DNA of 64,000 nucleotides from Spirosoma aureum. GTDB taxonomy: Bacteria > Bacteroidota > Bacteroidia > Cytophagales > Spirosomataceae. This document shows positions 16,783 through 25,082 of the stretch, in pieces (positions within the stretch are counted from its first letter, which is position 1; every line of letters begins with the position of its first letter). Location of the stretch: assembly GCF_011604685.1 (NCBI RefSeq), contig NZ_CP050063.1:6365001-6429000 (forward strand), in the 5' to 3' direction. Position numbers and translations under genes: made by a program. The notes under the pieces are model-generated. The model had not been told where the DNA came from, made no database searches, and worked only from the letters and a program-made list of their open reading frames with translations.

Positions 16783-17697
16783 TTAGGATTGAAGATTAAT
16801 ACCTTCGTCTTCGCTTTTGGCTATTAAATAGTTTACGAGACCGCTACAAAGTACTAAGGTAAGTTTGGCACTGTTGAAATCTTCACCTGTACCACCCTTA
16901 TTGGCATGCCGAACACCAGATGCATCACTTGACCAATTGTATAAGTTTTTCAGCCCCGACTTTAAGACAGGATGAATTTTAGACTTCTTTTCCACCTCAT
17001 CTAACGCTTGTGACATTACTGCACTAGGCTTCTTAACGATTAAACGACAAAGAGCCTCCATCGCACTAATCGATTCTTTTACTGAGTTATTATAATCAGG
17101 GTTCTCTCGATCTGACAGTAATATCAATGCTTTTTTAAGATGTAATTTTACAGTGACTAACGATTCTGTATTAGTAAAAGCTTGCTCAATTTCACTTATC
17201 TCAACTTCGTCAATAATGGGTGTTATATACACACCAACAAAGCGATATCCACAAGCCTCCTCAGTAAATATTTCATTTACTCGATCTATATATTCTTCAA
17301 ATACAGTGCCTTGTATTATATATCCACCTTGCGTGTCAAGAATATTTAGATAATTTGTTAATGCTCTTTCTATAAATAGCAAAAAACTACTCCATTTCAA
17401 CTTTTCCCATAACGCATAGCTTTTAAAGCTATCAATTAGAGAACCACGAGTGTTAGGCATAATACGGTAGTCCCAGCCTAAAACATCAGACCATAAGGAA
17501 TAGATATATTTTTTAACAGAACCCGTCTCAGGCAATGAAGTATAATCGCCTCCGGGTATTATCGCAGCCCATAATATTTGGTTAAGTTCATTCCATATTC
17601 TAGTCTTCGTCCTTAGATCAATGGAATTTATTTGTAATCCCTTTTTAGGTAATCCAAATCGTTCCTGAAAAGATGGTGTGTCCATTTTTAATATCAT
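16783..17697 (-). CDS. AbiJ/HEPN-like abortive-infection protein
   Basis: A 304-aa protein. The N-terminal part (FQERFGLPK at residues 10-18, then RIWNELNQILW and a WSDVLG segment) resembles the AbiJ N-terminal domain 4 type. The C-terminal part (about 200-300) is helical, with SVKESISAMEALCRLIV and GVRHANKGG; Arg263-His264 fits the RxxxxH-like motif region of HEPN RNases. The RNase role is inferred. The start may be Met1 or Met5. The ATG lies 3 bp after the integrase stop, so the two are probably cotranscribed. The gene is AT-rich compared with the integrase. It fits element-borne phage defence. Confidence 0.6.
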   Translation of the reverse strand: MILKMDTPSFQERFGLPKKGLQINSIDLRTKTRIWNELNQILWAAIIPGGDYTSLPETGSVKKYIYSLWSDVLGWDYRIMPNTRGSLIDSFKSYALWEKLKWSSFLLFIERALTNYLNILDTQGGYIIQGTVFEEYIDRVNEIFTEEACGYRFVGVYITPIIDEVEISEIEQAFTNTESLVTVKLHLKKALILLSDRENPDYNNSVKESISAMEALCRLIVKKPSAVMSQALDEVEKKSKIHPVLKSGLKNLYNWSSDASGVRHANKGGTGEDFNSAKLTLVLCSGLVNYLIAKSEDEGINLQS

Positions 17698-17700
17698 TAT

Positions 17701-18921
17701 TTAAAGTGCAGCTAATCCGTTCAGCGGATTCTCATCCAGGAACAGCCCCAGATCCCGTAAATATTTATCCGTTTGGTCGAGGTTCTTGTGTCGGCACTGG
17801 CGCTGAATCAGCTTGACATCTTTGGTGGCTCGGTATAAGGCGATCACACCGGTATGCTTCCAACCGTAGAGGTCATAGCTCAAATCGTGCAGCTTGAGTA
17901 ATGTCAGAATACGCCTGTGCTGGTTATAAAAATACTTTTCATAAACCACCTTCTCACCCGGTGTGCCATCCGAGCCAAATACATAATAATGGGCTGGATA
18001 CTCCCGGATCTTATGTTTCTGCAGGAGCTGCTCCAGACCAGGTGCAATCAGCACAAAGCCGGTGCCGTTGGCTTTGGCATTTTCGCCATCGATGCGAATG
18101 GCCTTCTCCCCGATATCGCCTACTTTGAGCAACCGTAGCTCTGAATTGGGGCGTGCCAGGGTGAAGTACATAAAGTTGAGAAACAGCCAGAGCTGATGAT
18201 CCTGGGTCAGTTCGCAAGCCTCCTTGATGCGGGTGATCTGCTCCGGCCGAAAGGCCATGTGTTTGCCGGGTCGTTCGGGCAGGCGTTTGACCGCAATAAA
18301 TGGGTTTGCCTTGATCTGCTGACGGTCTAGATAAAAGTTAAACAGGGATTCGACAGCGCCCAGGTGATTATTAACGCTTTTATTGGCCAGCTCGACCGTC
18401 AATCCATCAATGTAAGCGAAGGCCTGTGCAGGCGTAAACTTTTCGATCTTCAATCGCAGCAGGTTGTTCTGTTTCAGATAGGTCTTAAACCGGTTCAGGG
18501 CTGATTTATAGGTCTTACTCGAGTTCTTCTTTAACGTATTGCCCTTAACGGACAAGTAGAGGGCTATGGCGGCTTCGATATGGGTTGTAGATTCAACTTT
18601 GGCGATCGGTACCGGTTCGTCAACCGGACCATCGTTAATGATAAAGCCTTTCTTGAGTTTCTGATTGACTTCCCGGATGATGGCCGTTGCCTTTTCCTGA
18701 CGAAGTTTAAGGGTTGGCCCGGTTACCTCGACCCGCTTGCGGACGAGTTTTTCCTTGGCTTCAGACCAGGCGTAGTAATCGACCCACCAGCGTTTGGTCA
18801 GGTCGTCATCGTGATCCATCAGCCGGGCCAGCTTGTAGGGATATGCTGATTTTACGCCCATTTTCATTCTGTACTTGTTGTCACAAACCTGTCGCATAGT
18901 TGTCACATTGAACCAAGTCAC
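17701..18921 (-). CDS. Tyrosine integrase of the element
   Basis: A 406-aa tyrosine recombinase with a SAM-like core-binding domain (about 110-210) and a catalytic domain (225-395). Catalytic residues are Arg257 (LARPNSELRLL), His378 (CRHKNL) and the nucleophile Tyr387 (TDKYLRDL). The second-arginine motif reads GWKHTG, so Lys355 replaces the canonical Arg; I believe this occurs in some Bacteroidota integrases. Met19 or Met21 are credible later starts. It lies directly downstream of ssrA, pointing away from it, which is the usual arrangement for elements integrated into the 3' end of that gene. Confidence 0.9.
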   Translation of the reverse strand: MTWFNVTTMRQVCDNKYRMKMGVKSAYPYKLARLMDHDDDLTKRWWVDYYAWSEAKEKLVRKRVEVTGPTLKLRQEKATAIIREVNQKLKKGFIINDGPVDEPVPIAKVESTTHIEAAIALYLSVKGNTLKKNSSKTYKSALNRFKTYLKQNNLLRLKIEKFTPAQAFAYIDGLTVELANKSVNNHLGAVESLFNFYLDRQQIKANPFIAVKRLPERPGKHMAFRPEQITRIKEACELTQDHQLWLFLNFMYFTLARPNSELRLLKVGDIGEKAIRIDGENAKANGTGFVLIAPGLEQLLQKHKIREYPAHYYVFGSDGTPGEKVVYEKYFYNQHRRILTLLKLHDLSYDLYGWKHTGVIALYRATKDVKLIQRQCRHKNLDQTDKYLRDLGLFLDENPLNGLAAL

Positions 18922-18925
18922 AAAA

Positions 18926-18959
18926 AAAGCCCTGATAAAATACTGATTATCAGGGCTTT
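18926..18959 (-). terminator. Terminator of ssrA
   Basis: A perfect 12-bp stem (18926-18937 with 18948-18959) has a T run on the minus strand and lies 7 bp beyond the tmRNA 3' end, right before the integrase start. Confidence 0.88.
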
Positions 18960-18966
18960 AGTTCTG

Positions 18967-19010
18967 TGGAGACGGAGAGATTCGAACTCTCGTCCAGTCA
19001 AGGAAACCAA
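18967..19010. other. Probable attachment site in the ssrA 3' end
   Basis: The T-arm and acceptor strand of tmRNA lie here (GAGTTCGAATCTCTC on the minus strand), directly beside the integrase gene. tRNA-like 3' ends of ssrA are frequent attachment sites. The partner copy at the other end of the element is not in this window. Confidence 0.6.
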
Positions 19011-19338
19011 CGTGCTTTCTACATGCTTAGGTACTCTTAGGATTGTCGGGAATCAACCCGGTGTGTACCAGACCAAGCCTCATCCGTAGGTGCTTGTGTC
19101 TTACTCGGCCGTTAACACCATAAACCGAGCCAGCGCTGCGAGTCGATGCCTCCTGATCCAGCCAGCAGCACGTAGGCCGGGGAGACAATGGCTATTGCTT
19201 AATCCTCCGGATTAGGCAGCCATGGCGTAGTTATATTCGCCAGTTATTCTTGTGACGATTTGTTTGGGTCGGGAACTATCGACAACTCCCGGCATGCTTA
19301 CCCGCGACCTCAGCAAGCTGTCAATTCCGGTCGTCCCC
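18967..19338 (-). ncRNA. ssrA: tmRNA
   Basis: The minus strand from 19338 begins GGGGACGACC, which pairs with the 3' acceptor GTCTCC; CCA is not encoded. The T-arm GAGTTCGAATCTC is intact. The tag frame at 19239-19212 encodes GEYNYAMAA and then TAA, close to tags of other Bacteroidota. tmRNA rescues stalled ribosomes and tags the nascent peptide for proteolysis. Length is about 372 nt. The gene remains complete although an element appears to be inserted at its 3' end. Confidence 0.97.
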
Positions 19339-19507
19339 AAATGACTCCCGCTATGGGCGTGTATCATTAAACTACTCTGTGGGCAATTTAGTTCTGGCTC
19401 CGATACAATAATCTATAGCTTTTATGCTAACTTTATTAAACTAATTCGTCTTTAGTTAGTTATGCCGCTACCCGACTTCCTCTTCCTATCCGTATGTACA
19501 AATTCTA

Positions 19508-20149
19508 ATGACTACCACGCCCTTCGAAACGAACCTCTATCAGCATCTGACCCCGTTTTTTGCGGAGCATGCATATGCGTTGCTGCCTGAAAAAAAACAG
19601 TATCGCCGAACAACGGCCATTGGGTTTCAGAACGTCCTTTTATCGCCATCGTTTTATGGCGAAGAAACCATGCTGGAGGTTAATTTTGGGTGTCGAAATG
19701 ACCAGGTTGAACAGATAGCCCAGCAGTTTCTCAATAACCTGCCCGACTATCGGCCCGATGCCAATACGCTCATCGTTTCTATTGGTAAGTTTAACGGATT
19801 TCAGTATTTCCGCTACAAAGTCCATTCCGATGAGGAACTTGTCGACATCTGTGATCAGATCGAGCAGTTTTTTGCCACAAAGGGCTTTAATTTTCTGGAC
19901 AATGCCTGTACGCTTTCTACCCTTGATCGGTTGCTGAACGAACACCCCAGCCAGCCCTGCCACTATGTTTATAATCAGGCGCACCGGTGCTATAAAGGCC
20001 TGATTGCTGCTCAACTCAATCATAATCCCCACTTCGACGGACTTATTGACAGTTACCGTCATCTGCTCATCCGCCAGACGCAGAACCCCTATGAGCAACT
20101 ACACTTTGAGCGACTGATTTCTTATTTACAGCATTATTCGGCCAATTAA
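19508..20149 (+). CDS. Hypothetical protein, 213 aa
   Basis: A 213-aa soluble protein with no signal peptide. The first 130 residues look alpha/beta with an aromatic-rich core (IGKFNGFQYFRYKVHSDEEL near 92-111). The rest is helical and rich in His, Gln and Asn. I recognise no family. It is the first chromosomal gene beyond tmRNA, divergent from it, and stands alone. The 169-bp gap between them must hold the ssrA promoter, but no consensus box stands out. Confidence 0.6.
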   Translation: MTTTPFETNLYQHLTPFFAEHAYALLPEKKQYRRTTAIGFQNVLLSPSFYGEETMLEVNFGCRNDQVEQIAQQFLNNLPDYRPDANTLIVSIGKFNGFQYFRYKVHSDEELVDICDQIEQFFATKGFNFLDNACTLSTLDRLLNEHPSQPCHYVYNQAHRCYKGLIAAQLNHNPHFDGLIDSYRHLLIRQTQNPYEQLHFERLISYLQHYSAN

Positions 20150-20170
20150 AGCTGTAGTAGCTCCTGTAGC

Positions 20171-21145
20171 TTACGGCTTCACAAACATAGCAATGGCCGT
20201 AGCCAAACCCGGAGTGAGGGGTAAATCGGGATCAGTGTAGGTTTTCAGATTAGCCATCTGGTCATTCCCTGAAATGTCTTTTAACGTATGGGTCATCTGA
20301 TCAAATAGTACTAGTTTATCCGTTGGCCGGGCTGCTTTCAACTTTTCGGCATCGTCTACTTTCACCTGCATATCGCGTTTACCCTGAATAATCAGAACGG
20401 GTATCGTCAATGCTTTGAGCTGCTCAACGGGGTCGTATTTCATCCAGGCGATCATGTAGGGTTGTACGCTGGGTCGGAACATTTGCTTCACTGCGGGAAT
20501 ATTGGTTGGCAGCGTCGACAGTGTGAATCCCGCTTTTAGCGAATCAAGTGCCTTAAACGTCTGCTCTTTATCAACAGCACCCAATTGCAGACCAAGCTGT
20601 GTTTTCAGCTTGGATGCAATGTTATCACCTGATCCGGCTACAGATATAAACGCATCGGCATTGGCCCTTTTTGCGGCTACCATACCAATTAAGGAGCCTT
20701 CGCTATGTCCCAGCACGACTACTTTGGAGAATCGTCTATCCGACTTCAATTGCTGTAGAAAACCCACCGCATCGGTGATGTATGTATCAAAGCGCAAATC
20801 CTCTTCTTTTGCCGTCAAGAGGATACTCTTGCCCGAAAAACGCTTATCATATCGTGCTACAGCAATTCCTTTTCTTACCAGACTATCACTAAGCAGTTTA
20901 TAGGTTCCTGCTTTTATCGTCCCCAGATTGGCGATCGGCATTGGACTGTTACCGTCTCGATCTGTTGGCCCCGAACCAGCAATGATCAAGACAACTGGTA
21001 TTGGGATTTTGAGATTAGCCGGAAGTGCTAGTGTACCTCCAAGTGTGAATGAATCTGCTTTGAGTTGAATGGGTTCTTCGGATTGAGCCAGTACACGCAG
21101 GGCCGTAAGAATCAGAAAAATGGTGGAAAGCACTAAACGATTCAT
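20171..21145 (-). CDS. Secreted alpha/beta hydrolase
   Basis: A 324-aa protein with an N-terminal signal peptide (about residues 1-20, ending LRVLAQ). The hydrolase core begins near residue 30. The GHSEGS nucleophile elbow is at about residues 146-151, the oxyanion strand PVVLIIAGSGPTDRDG lies near 49-64, and DQMTHTL near the C-terminus supplies the His. This is the prolyl-oligopeptidase-like esterase type. The substrate is unknown. It is the last gene of a three-gene minus-strand group after the SdpR/SdpI-like pair, 24 bp from the membrane protein gene. Confidence 0.85.
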   Translation of the reverse strand: MNRLVLSTIFLILTALRVLAQSEEPIQLKADSFTLGGTLALPANLKIPIPVVLIIAGSGPTDRDGNSPMPIANLGTIKAGTYKLLSDSLVRKGIAVARYDKRFSGKSILLTAKEEDLRFDTYITDAVGFLQQLKSDRRFSKVVVLGHSEGSLIGMVAAKRANADAFISVAGSGDNIASKLKTQLGLQLGAVDKEQTFKALDSLKAGFTLSTLPTNIPAVKQMFRPSVQPYMIAWMKYDPVEQLKALTIPVLIIQGKRDMQVKVDDAEKLKAARPTDKLVLFDQMTHTLKDISGNDQMANLKTYTDPDLPLTPGLATAIAMFVKP

Positions 21146-21169
21146 GGATTCAGAAATTAGTAGGACTGA

Positions 21170-21832
21170 TTAGTTAAGCTGACGGGTCTTTTCCTGCCGA
21201 AAGTAGATGTAGGAATACACTACAGGAATGAGCAGCGTAATCATCATAATACCAACCACTACGCCTGCCGTATAGGGCATTGGCACAACGATAACCATCA
21301 CGGCACTCAACAAGCCACCAGCAACCATCAGTCGTCCACCCATCTGGTGCGTTTTTCGCCAGACAATTTCATTGCCAAGCGTCCAGGGTGTACGAATACC
21401 AATAAACCAGTTGGGTTTGATCGTGGTCAGGTAGTTTCCGATGCCAGCCAGCATCAGACTAATCAGGGCGAGCAATAAACTCACCAGCATTTTCTGATTA
21501 GTCTGGTGACCGGCCATATACCACAGCCAACACGTAATGACAGCCATTGTCAGGGTGATGACAATGCGTATTTTTTGAAAGTTAGACGACTGAAGTTGCC
21601 TTTTAGGGTCGATCGCTGGTAGAAAGCGTAATAGAAGATATAGCAATACAGAAATCCCGCCCATTAATAAAGCAGCCATTTCTTTTCGCAACCAGTCGTC
21701 AGGCTTTCCGAGCAGGTCATAATGTATGGCTATTTCAGCAGGTAATTGATTCCAGATGATGCCCAGATAGATAAAGGGTGTTATCAACAATAGAATCAGA
21801 ATAAGCTCAGTTACTGTGGAATTTGGTTTCAT
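21170..21832 (-). CDS. SdpI-family membrane protein
   Basis: A 220-aa polytopic membrane protein with about six transmembrane helices. The N-terminal helix with LPAEIAIHYDLLGKPDDW is the DUF1648 motif, and the C-terminal half with IGIRTPWTLGNEIVWRKTH is the SdpI signature. In Bacillus, SdpI gives immunity to a toxin and titrates the repressor SdpR at the membrane. Here it lies 15 bp downstream of an ArsR-type repressor gene, which reproduces the sdpRI arrangement. No toxin gene is visible nearby, so immunity is uncertain. Confidence 0.88.
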   Translation of the reverse strand: MKPNSTVTELILILLLITPFIYLGIIWNQLPAEIAIHYDLLGKPDDWLRKEMAALLMGGISVLLYLLLRFLPAIDPKRQLQSSNFQKIRIVITLTMAVITCWLWYMAGHQTNQKMLVSLLLALISLMLAGIGNYLTTIKPNWFIGIRTPWTLGNEIVWRKTHQMGGRLMVAGGLLSAVMVIVVPMPYTAGVVVGIMMITLLIPVVYSYIYFRQEKTRQLN

Positions 21833-21847
21833 GATTGATAAGGGAGT

Positions 21848-22165
21848 TTAACGAATCTGTTTAGGTGCTTGTTCAGTTGCATTGGTAGCGGAAGCCGGGG
21901 ATTCATTTTTTTGAAAACTCATGAGCCAGGCCAATAAATCATCGAGTACGGTCGTGTTCAGCGAATACGTGATAAACTGCCCCTGCTTTACGGATTCGAC
22001 GAGGCCAGCCTGACGTAACAAGTCGAGGTGATGCGAAATGCTTGGCTTAGTCATATCGAATCGCTCGGCAATTTCACCTGCGTTAAGATCACCTTCGCGT
22101 AGCAGATCCAGTATCTGTCGGCGGGTTGGATCATTTAGGGCTTTAAAGAGGTTATTCATCAGCAA
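21848..22165 (-). CDS. ArsR/SdpR-type transcriptional repressor
   Basis: A 105-aa winged helix-turn-helix protein. LFKALNDPTRRQILDLLREGDLNAGEIAERFDMTKPSISHHL is the typical ArsR recognition region. There is no metal-binding Cys motif, which agrees with the SdpR subgroup. It heads the operon with the SdpI-like protein and hydrolase. Two 16-bp dyads of the form TTAGnnnnnnnnCTAA lie upstream and are good candidates for autoregulatory operators. Confidence 0.9.
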   Translation of the reverse strand: MLMNNLFKALNDPTRRQILDLLREGDLNAGEIAERFDMTKPSISHHLDLLRQAGLVESVKQGQFITYSLNTTVLDDLLAWLMSFQKNESPASATNATEQAPKQIR

Positions 22166-22177
22166 GAGCTTAAATAA

Positions 22178-22217
22178 TTAGACAAATATCTAATTATTTA
22201 TTTAGCCAACTATCTAA
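22178..22217 (-). promoter_or_regulatory. Paired operators of the ArsR/SdpR-type repressor
   Basis: Two 16-bp sites, 22178-22193 (TTAGACAAATATCTAA) and 22202-22217 (TTAGCCAACTATCTAA), are spaced 24 bp start to start, about two helical turns. They lie 13 bp upstream of the repressor start and overlap its likely promoter. Confidence 0.65.
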
Positions 22218-22286
22218 TCACAAAAAAATGTGCAGAATTAATGATGATCGGTCCTTATAAAGAATGGAAGGTATTTAAAGCAATCG

Positions 22287-22784
22287 TCATTTCTTAATCA
22301 CACTGATATTGCCGCTGCCTTCAATGTAACATGCTTTCACAGCTGACACTTCATCAATGCCCTGTTCCCGCAGCATACCCGTTAACTCTTCAGCTGAGAT
22401 GAGTTCTTTTTTCATGTTTTGCCGTAACATAACCCCATCTTTAATCAATAAAACAGGATCAGGTTCTCCGATCTTGCTGAAGAATATTGACCTGTATCCC
22501 AACCAGTTGATGGCATAATCCCAGAAAACAAGCGTACCGACCAGTACAAACCCCTCAGTTACTGACTTGTACTCCCCCGCCATCGCATTCTGCGCAGCAT
22601 CTGAAATAAGTGTGATTAATAGTAAATCGCTAATGCCCAGCTGACCAGCACCCCGCCTGAAAAACCGGATGTACAGAAAACAGAACCAGTATGTGAGTGT
22701 GCCCCGCAACAGGATCTCCCAGAGCGACAAACTGGGAACAAACATCTTTTCCCAATCAATAGACAGTACCAAAATCATCTTCAT
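22287..22784 (-). CDS. DUF421 (YetF-type) membrane protein
   Basis: The ATG at 22784 gives 165 residues starting MKMILVLSIDWEKMF; the longer frame runs into a palindrome and is rejected. Two to three transmembrane helices (about residues 20-90) with SDLLLITLISDAAQNAM are followed by a cytosolic DUF421 domain (PVLLIKDGVMLRQNMKKELIS). Members of this family sit in the inner membrane; the function is not well established. It stands 130 bp downstream of the PQQ dehydrogenase gene, with a large hairpin in between. Confidence 0.85.
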   Translation of the reverse strand: MKMILVLSIDWEKMFVPSLSLWEILLRGTLTYWFCFLYIRFFRRGAGQLGISDLLLITLISDAAQNAMAGEYKSVTEGFVLVGTLVFWDYAINWLGYRSIFFSKIGEPDPVLLIKDGVMLRQNMKKELISAEELTGMLREQGIDEVSAVKACYIEGSGNISVIKK

Positions 22785-22805
22785 AACTCGAGTAGTAAAA
22801 CAGAA

Positions 22806-22902
22806 TGAATGCATCGCCACGGTCGGCTGTTGCCGTGCCACGGTCACTAATGATGTGCATAAAATCGTGGCACGGCAACGGCCGACCGTGGTGATGCATT
22901 CA
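22806..22902. repeat. Long imperfect palindrome, GTGCCACGGT family
   Basis: The arms 22806-22842 and 22866-22902 are 37 nt each. The only departures from pairing are two positions that become G-U in a + strand RNA but C-A mismatches on the minus strand. The core GTGCCACGGT also occurs in the palindrome at 34903-34976. Confidence 0.85.
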
Positions 22903-22914
22903 GGTATTTTATAA

Positions 22915-25038
22915 CTATGGCAGAGCGAACGCTACATATTGGTTTCCTTTTTTTGCCCCAAGTTTTGCACCTCCACAGGCAATTACTACAAATTGTTTTC
23001 CGGCCACCTGATACGTAGCGGGCGTAGCAAATCCAGCAGCTGGCAGATCAGTTTCCCAGAGTAGCTTGCCGGTTTTCTTATCAAAAGCCCTGAATTTCTC
23101 GTCTTTTGTAGCCGCAATAAACAACAGGCCACTTGCCGTTATAACCGGACCCCCATAGTTCTCCGTACCCGAATTGCGAATCCCTTTGGCTTTTAAGTCT
23201 TTGTCTTCCCCCAGCGGAATTTTCCACAAGTATTCTCCTGAATTAAGATTGATTGCATTAAGCGTGCCCCAGGGTGGTGCAATAGCCGGATATCCCTTGC
23301 TATCCTGAAACTTGTTATACCCTGTGATTTTATACGGCAGGTAAGGTTGCTTTACTTTCAGCATAGCAGCCGAACTACCCACCTCCTGCTTTTCATCACC
23401 GAACAAAAACGCCAGTAATGCCTGCTTTTCCTCCGCCGATAGTGCCGTAAACCCAGGCATCATCCCTTTGCCATTGCTCACAATCTGGGTCACATAAGGC
23501 CGGTCGCGTCGCTGGCCAATATCAATCAGCGACGGATAGCCGCTACGGGCGTTGCCTTTCCGTTCGGGACCGTGACAACTGATGCAGTTCTGGGAATATA
23601 CCCGCTGGCCGGGACTAAGGTGCGCCAGTTCATCGTTCTTAGGCGCGTCAATCATCTTAAAAATCCACGGAACGTCGTTGGCATTGACGTACAGAATACC
23701 ATCCGGATCAGCGGCTGCCCCACCCCATTCGGCACCGCCATCGGTGCCCGGAAACATCAGACTGCCTCGTTTACTAATCGGCTCAAAAAAGCGCTTACCT
23801 ACCGAACGAAAAACGGTCAACAGCGAATCGCGGTCGCCCGAATGCGGATTTATATCTGCTTCGGTCATAGTCTGCCGCGCAAACGGGGCTGGCTTTTGCG
23901 GAACGGGCTGGGTTGGCCAGGTCATTTCGCCGGGAATATCCGATTTAGGTACAGGAACTTCCTTAATCGGAAACAGTGGCTTACCCGTAACCCGGTCAAA
24001 AACGTAAACAAAACCGGCCTTGGTGACCTGTGCAACAGCGTCTATTTTCCTGCCATTCTGAGTTACCGTAATCAAGTTGGGCGGAGCCGGAAAATCGCGA
24101 TCCCAAACATCATGATGAACGGCCTGGAAATGCCAGAGTCGTTTACCTGTTTTGGCGTCAAGTGCCAGCAAACAGTTGGCAAACAGATTCTGGCCCAGTC
24201 GGTTTCCGCCATAAAAATCATAGGAAGCCGATCCGGTTGGCACGTACAGGATTCCCCGGCGACGGTCAACGGCCATCCCCGACCAGTTGTTTGCAGCACC
24301 AATATCAGGGTTTCTATAGGCTTCCTTAGGCCACGTATTGTAGCCATATTCGCCAGGATACGGAATGGTGCGGAACGTCCAGGTTAGTTTGCCGGTCCGA
24401 ACGTTAAAGGCCCGAATATAACCTGGTGCACCGCCAACCTCTTCGGCAACCCGAACCGGCATCACAATTAAATCGCCAAAAAGTGTACCGGGTGTATTTG
24501 AGATCACGAACTTATCTTTGGCAGCTTCTCCCAGGCCTTCGTGGAGGTCGGCATGACCATTCTCGCCAAAGCTCGGAATGATCTTTCCAGTTCGGGCGTC
24601 GAGTGCATACAACAACGGTCCGACCGTATATAGTATGCGTTTCTCATCACCCGACTGCCAGTACGTAACCCCCCGACAGGTGCTATACCAGGTTTTGAGG
24701 GGGTCACCAGCTTTCCATATTTCTTTGCCGGTTGCCGCATCAAGCGCAAAAACCTGAACAGTAGGCGTAACGCCATATAAAACCCCATCAACAATAATCG
24801 GATTGGTCTGAATCTGACCACTATCTCTGGCTGCATAGGTCCAGGCTACTTTCAGCTTAGAAACGTTGTCGGGGGTAATTTGGCTGAGAGCCGAGAAATG
24901 ATTTCGATCAGGTCCGCCAAGGTATTCGCTCCAGTTTGTATTATCGTTGGGCTTATCGTCAGTCAGGTTCGGCTTAAAATGGGACCAGCCAAACGCAAGT
25001 GCAGCCAGTGCACCAAGAGGTAAAAGCAGTCGTTTCAT
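22915..25038 (-). CDS. PQQ-dependent dehydrogenase with cytochrome c domain
   Basis: The start at ATG 25038 gives 707 aa with an N-terminal signal or anchor (RLLLPLGALAALAFGW). Beta-propeller blades with tryptophan-docking repeats such as LDARTGK and LDAKTGKRLW span the protein. A cytochrome c insert carries CISCHG (about residues 485-490), with the Met ligand in MMPGF. This layout is that of quinoprotein glucose/quinate-type or alcohol dehydrogenases acting in the periplasm and feeding electrons to the respiratory chain. The substrate cannot be read from sequence. No PQQ synthesis genes are in the window. Confidence 0.9.
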   Translation of the reverse strand: MKRLLLPLGALAALAFGWSHFKPNLTDDKPNDNTNWSEYLGGPDRNHFSALSQITPDNVSKLKVAWTYAARDSGQIQTNPIIVDGVLYGVTPTVQVFALDAATGKEIWKAGDPLKTWYSTCRGVTYWQSGDEKRILYTVGPLLYALDARTGKIIPSFGENGHADLHEGLGEAAKDKFVISNTPGTLFGDLIVMPVRVAEEVGGAPGYIRAFNVRTGKLTWTFRTIPYPGEYGYNTWPKEAYRNPDIGAANNWSGMAVDRRRGILYVPTGSASYDFYGGNRLGQNLFANCLLALDAKTGKRLWHFQAVHHDVWDRDFPAPPNLITVTQNGRKIDAVAQVTKAGFVYVFDRVTGKPLFPIKEVPVPKSDIPGEMTWPTQPVPQKPAPFARQTMTEADINPHSGDRDSLLTVFRSVGKRFFEPISKRGSLMFPGTDGGAEWGGAAADPDGILYVNANDVPWIFKMIDAPKNDELAHLSPGQRVYSQNCISCHGPERKGNARSGYPSLIDIGQRRDRPYVTQIVSNGKGMMPGFTALSAEEKQALLAFLFGDEKQEVGSSAAMLKVKQPYLPYKITGYNKFQDSKGYPAIAPPWGTLNAINLNSGEYLWKIPLGEDKDLKAKGIRNSGTENYGGPVITASGLLFIAATKDEKFRAFDKKTGKLLWETDLPAAGFATPATYQVAGKQFVVIACGGAKLGAKKGNQYVAFALP

Positions 25039-25082
25039 GTAGGAGCAGGAGTAGTTCAGCAAAGCTACATCAAAACGTAAAC

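Noticed and set aside
23572..24387. 271-aa frame on the + strand
   Set aside because: It lies entirely within the PQQ dehydrogenase gene on the other strand and has no domain signature.
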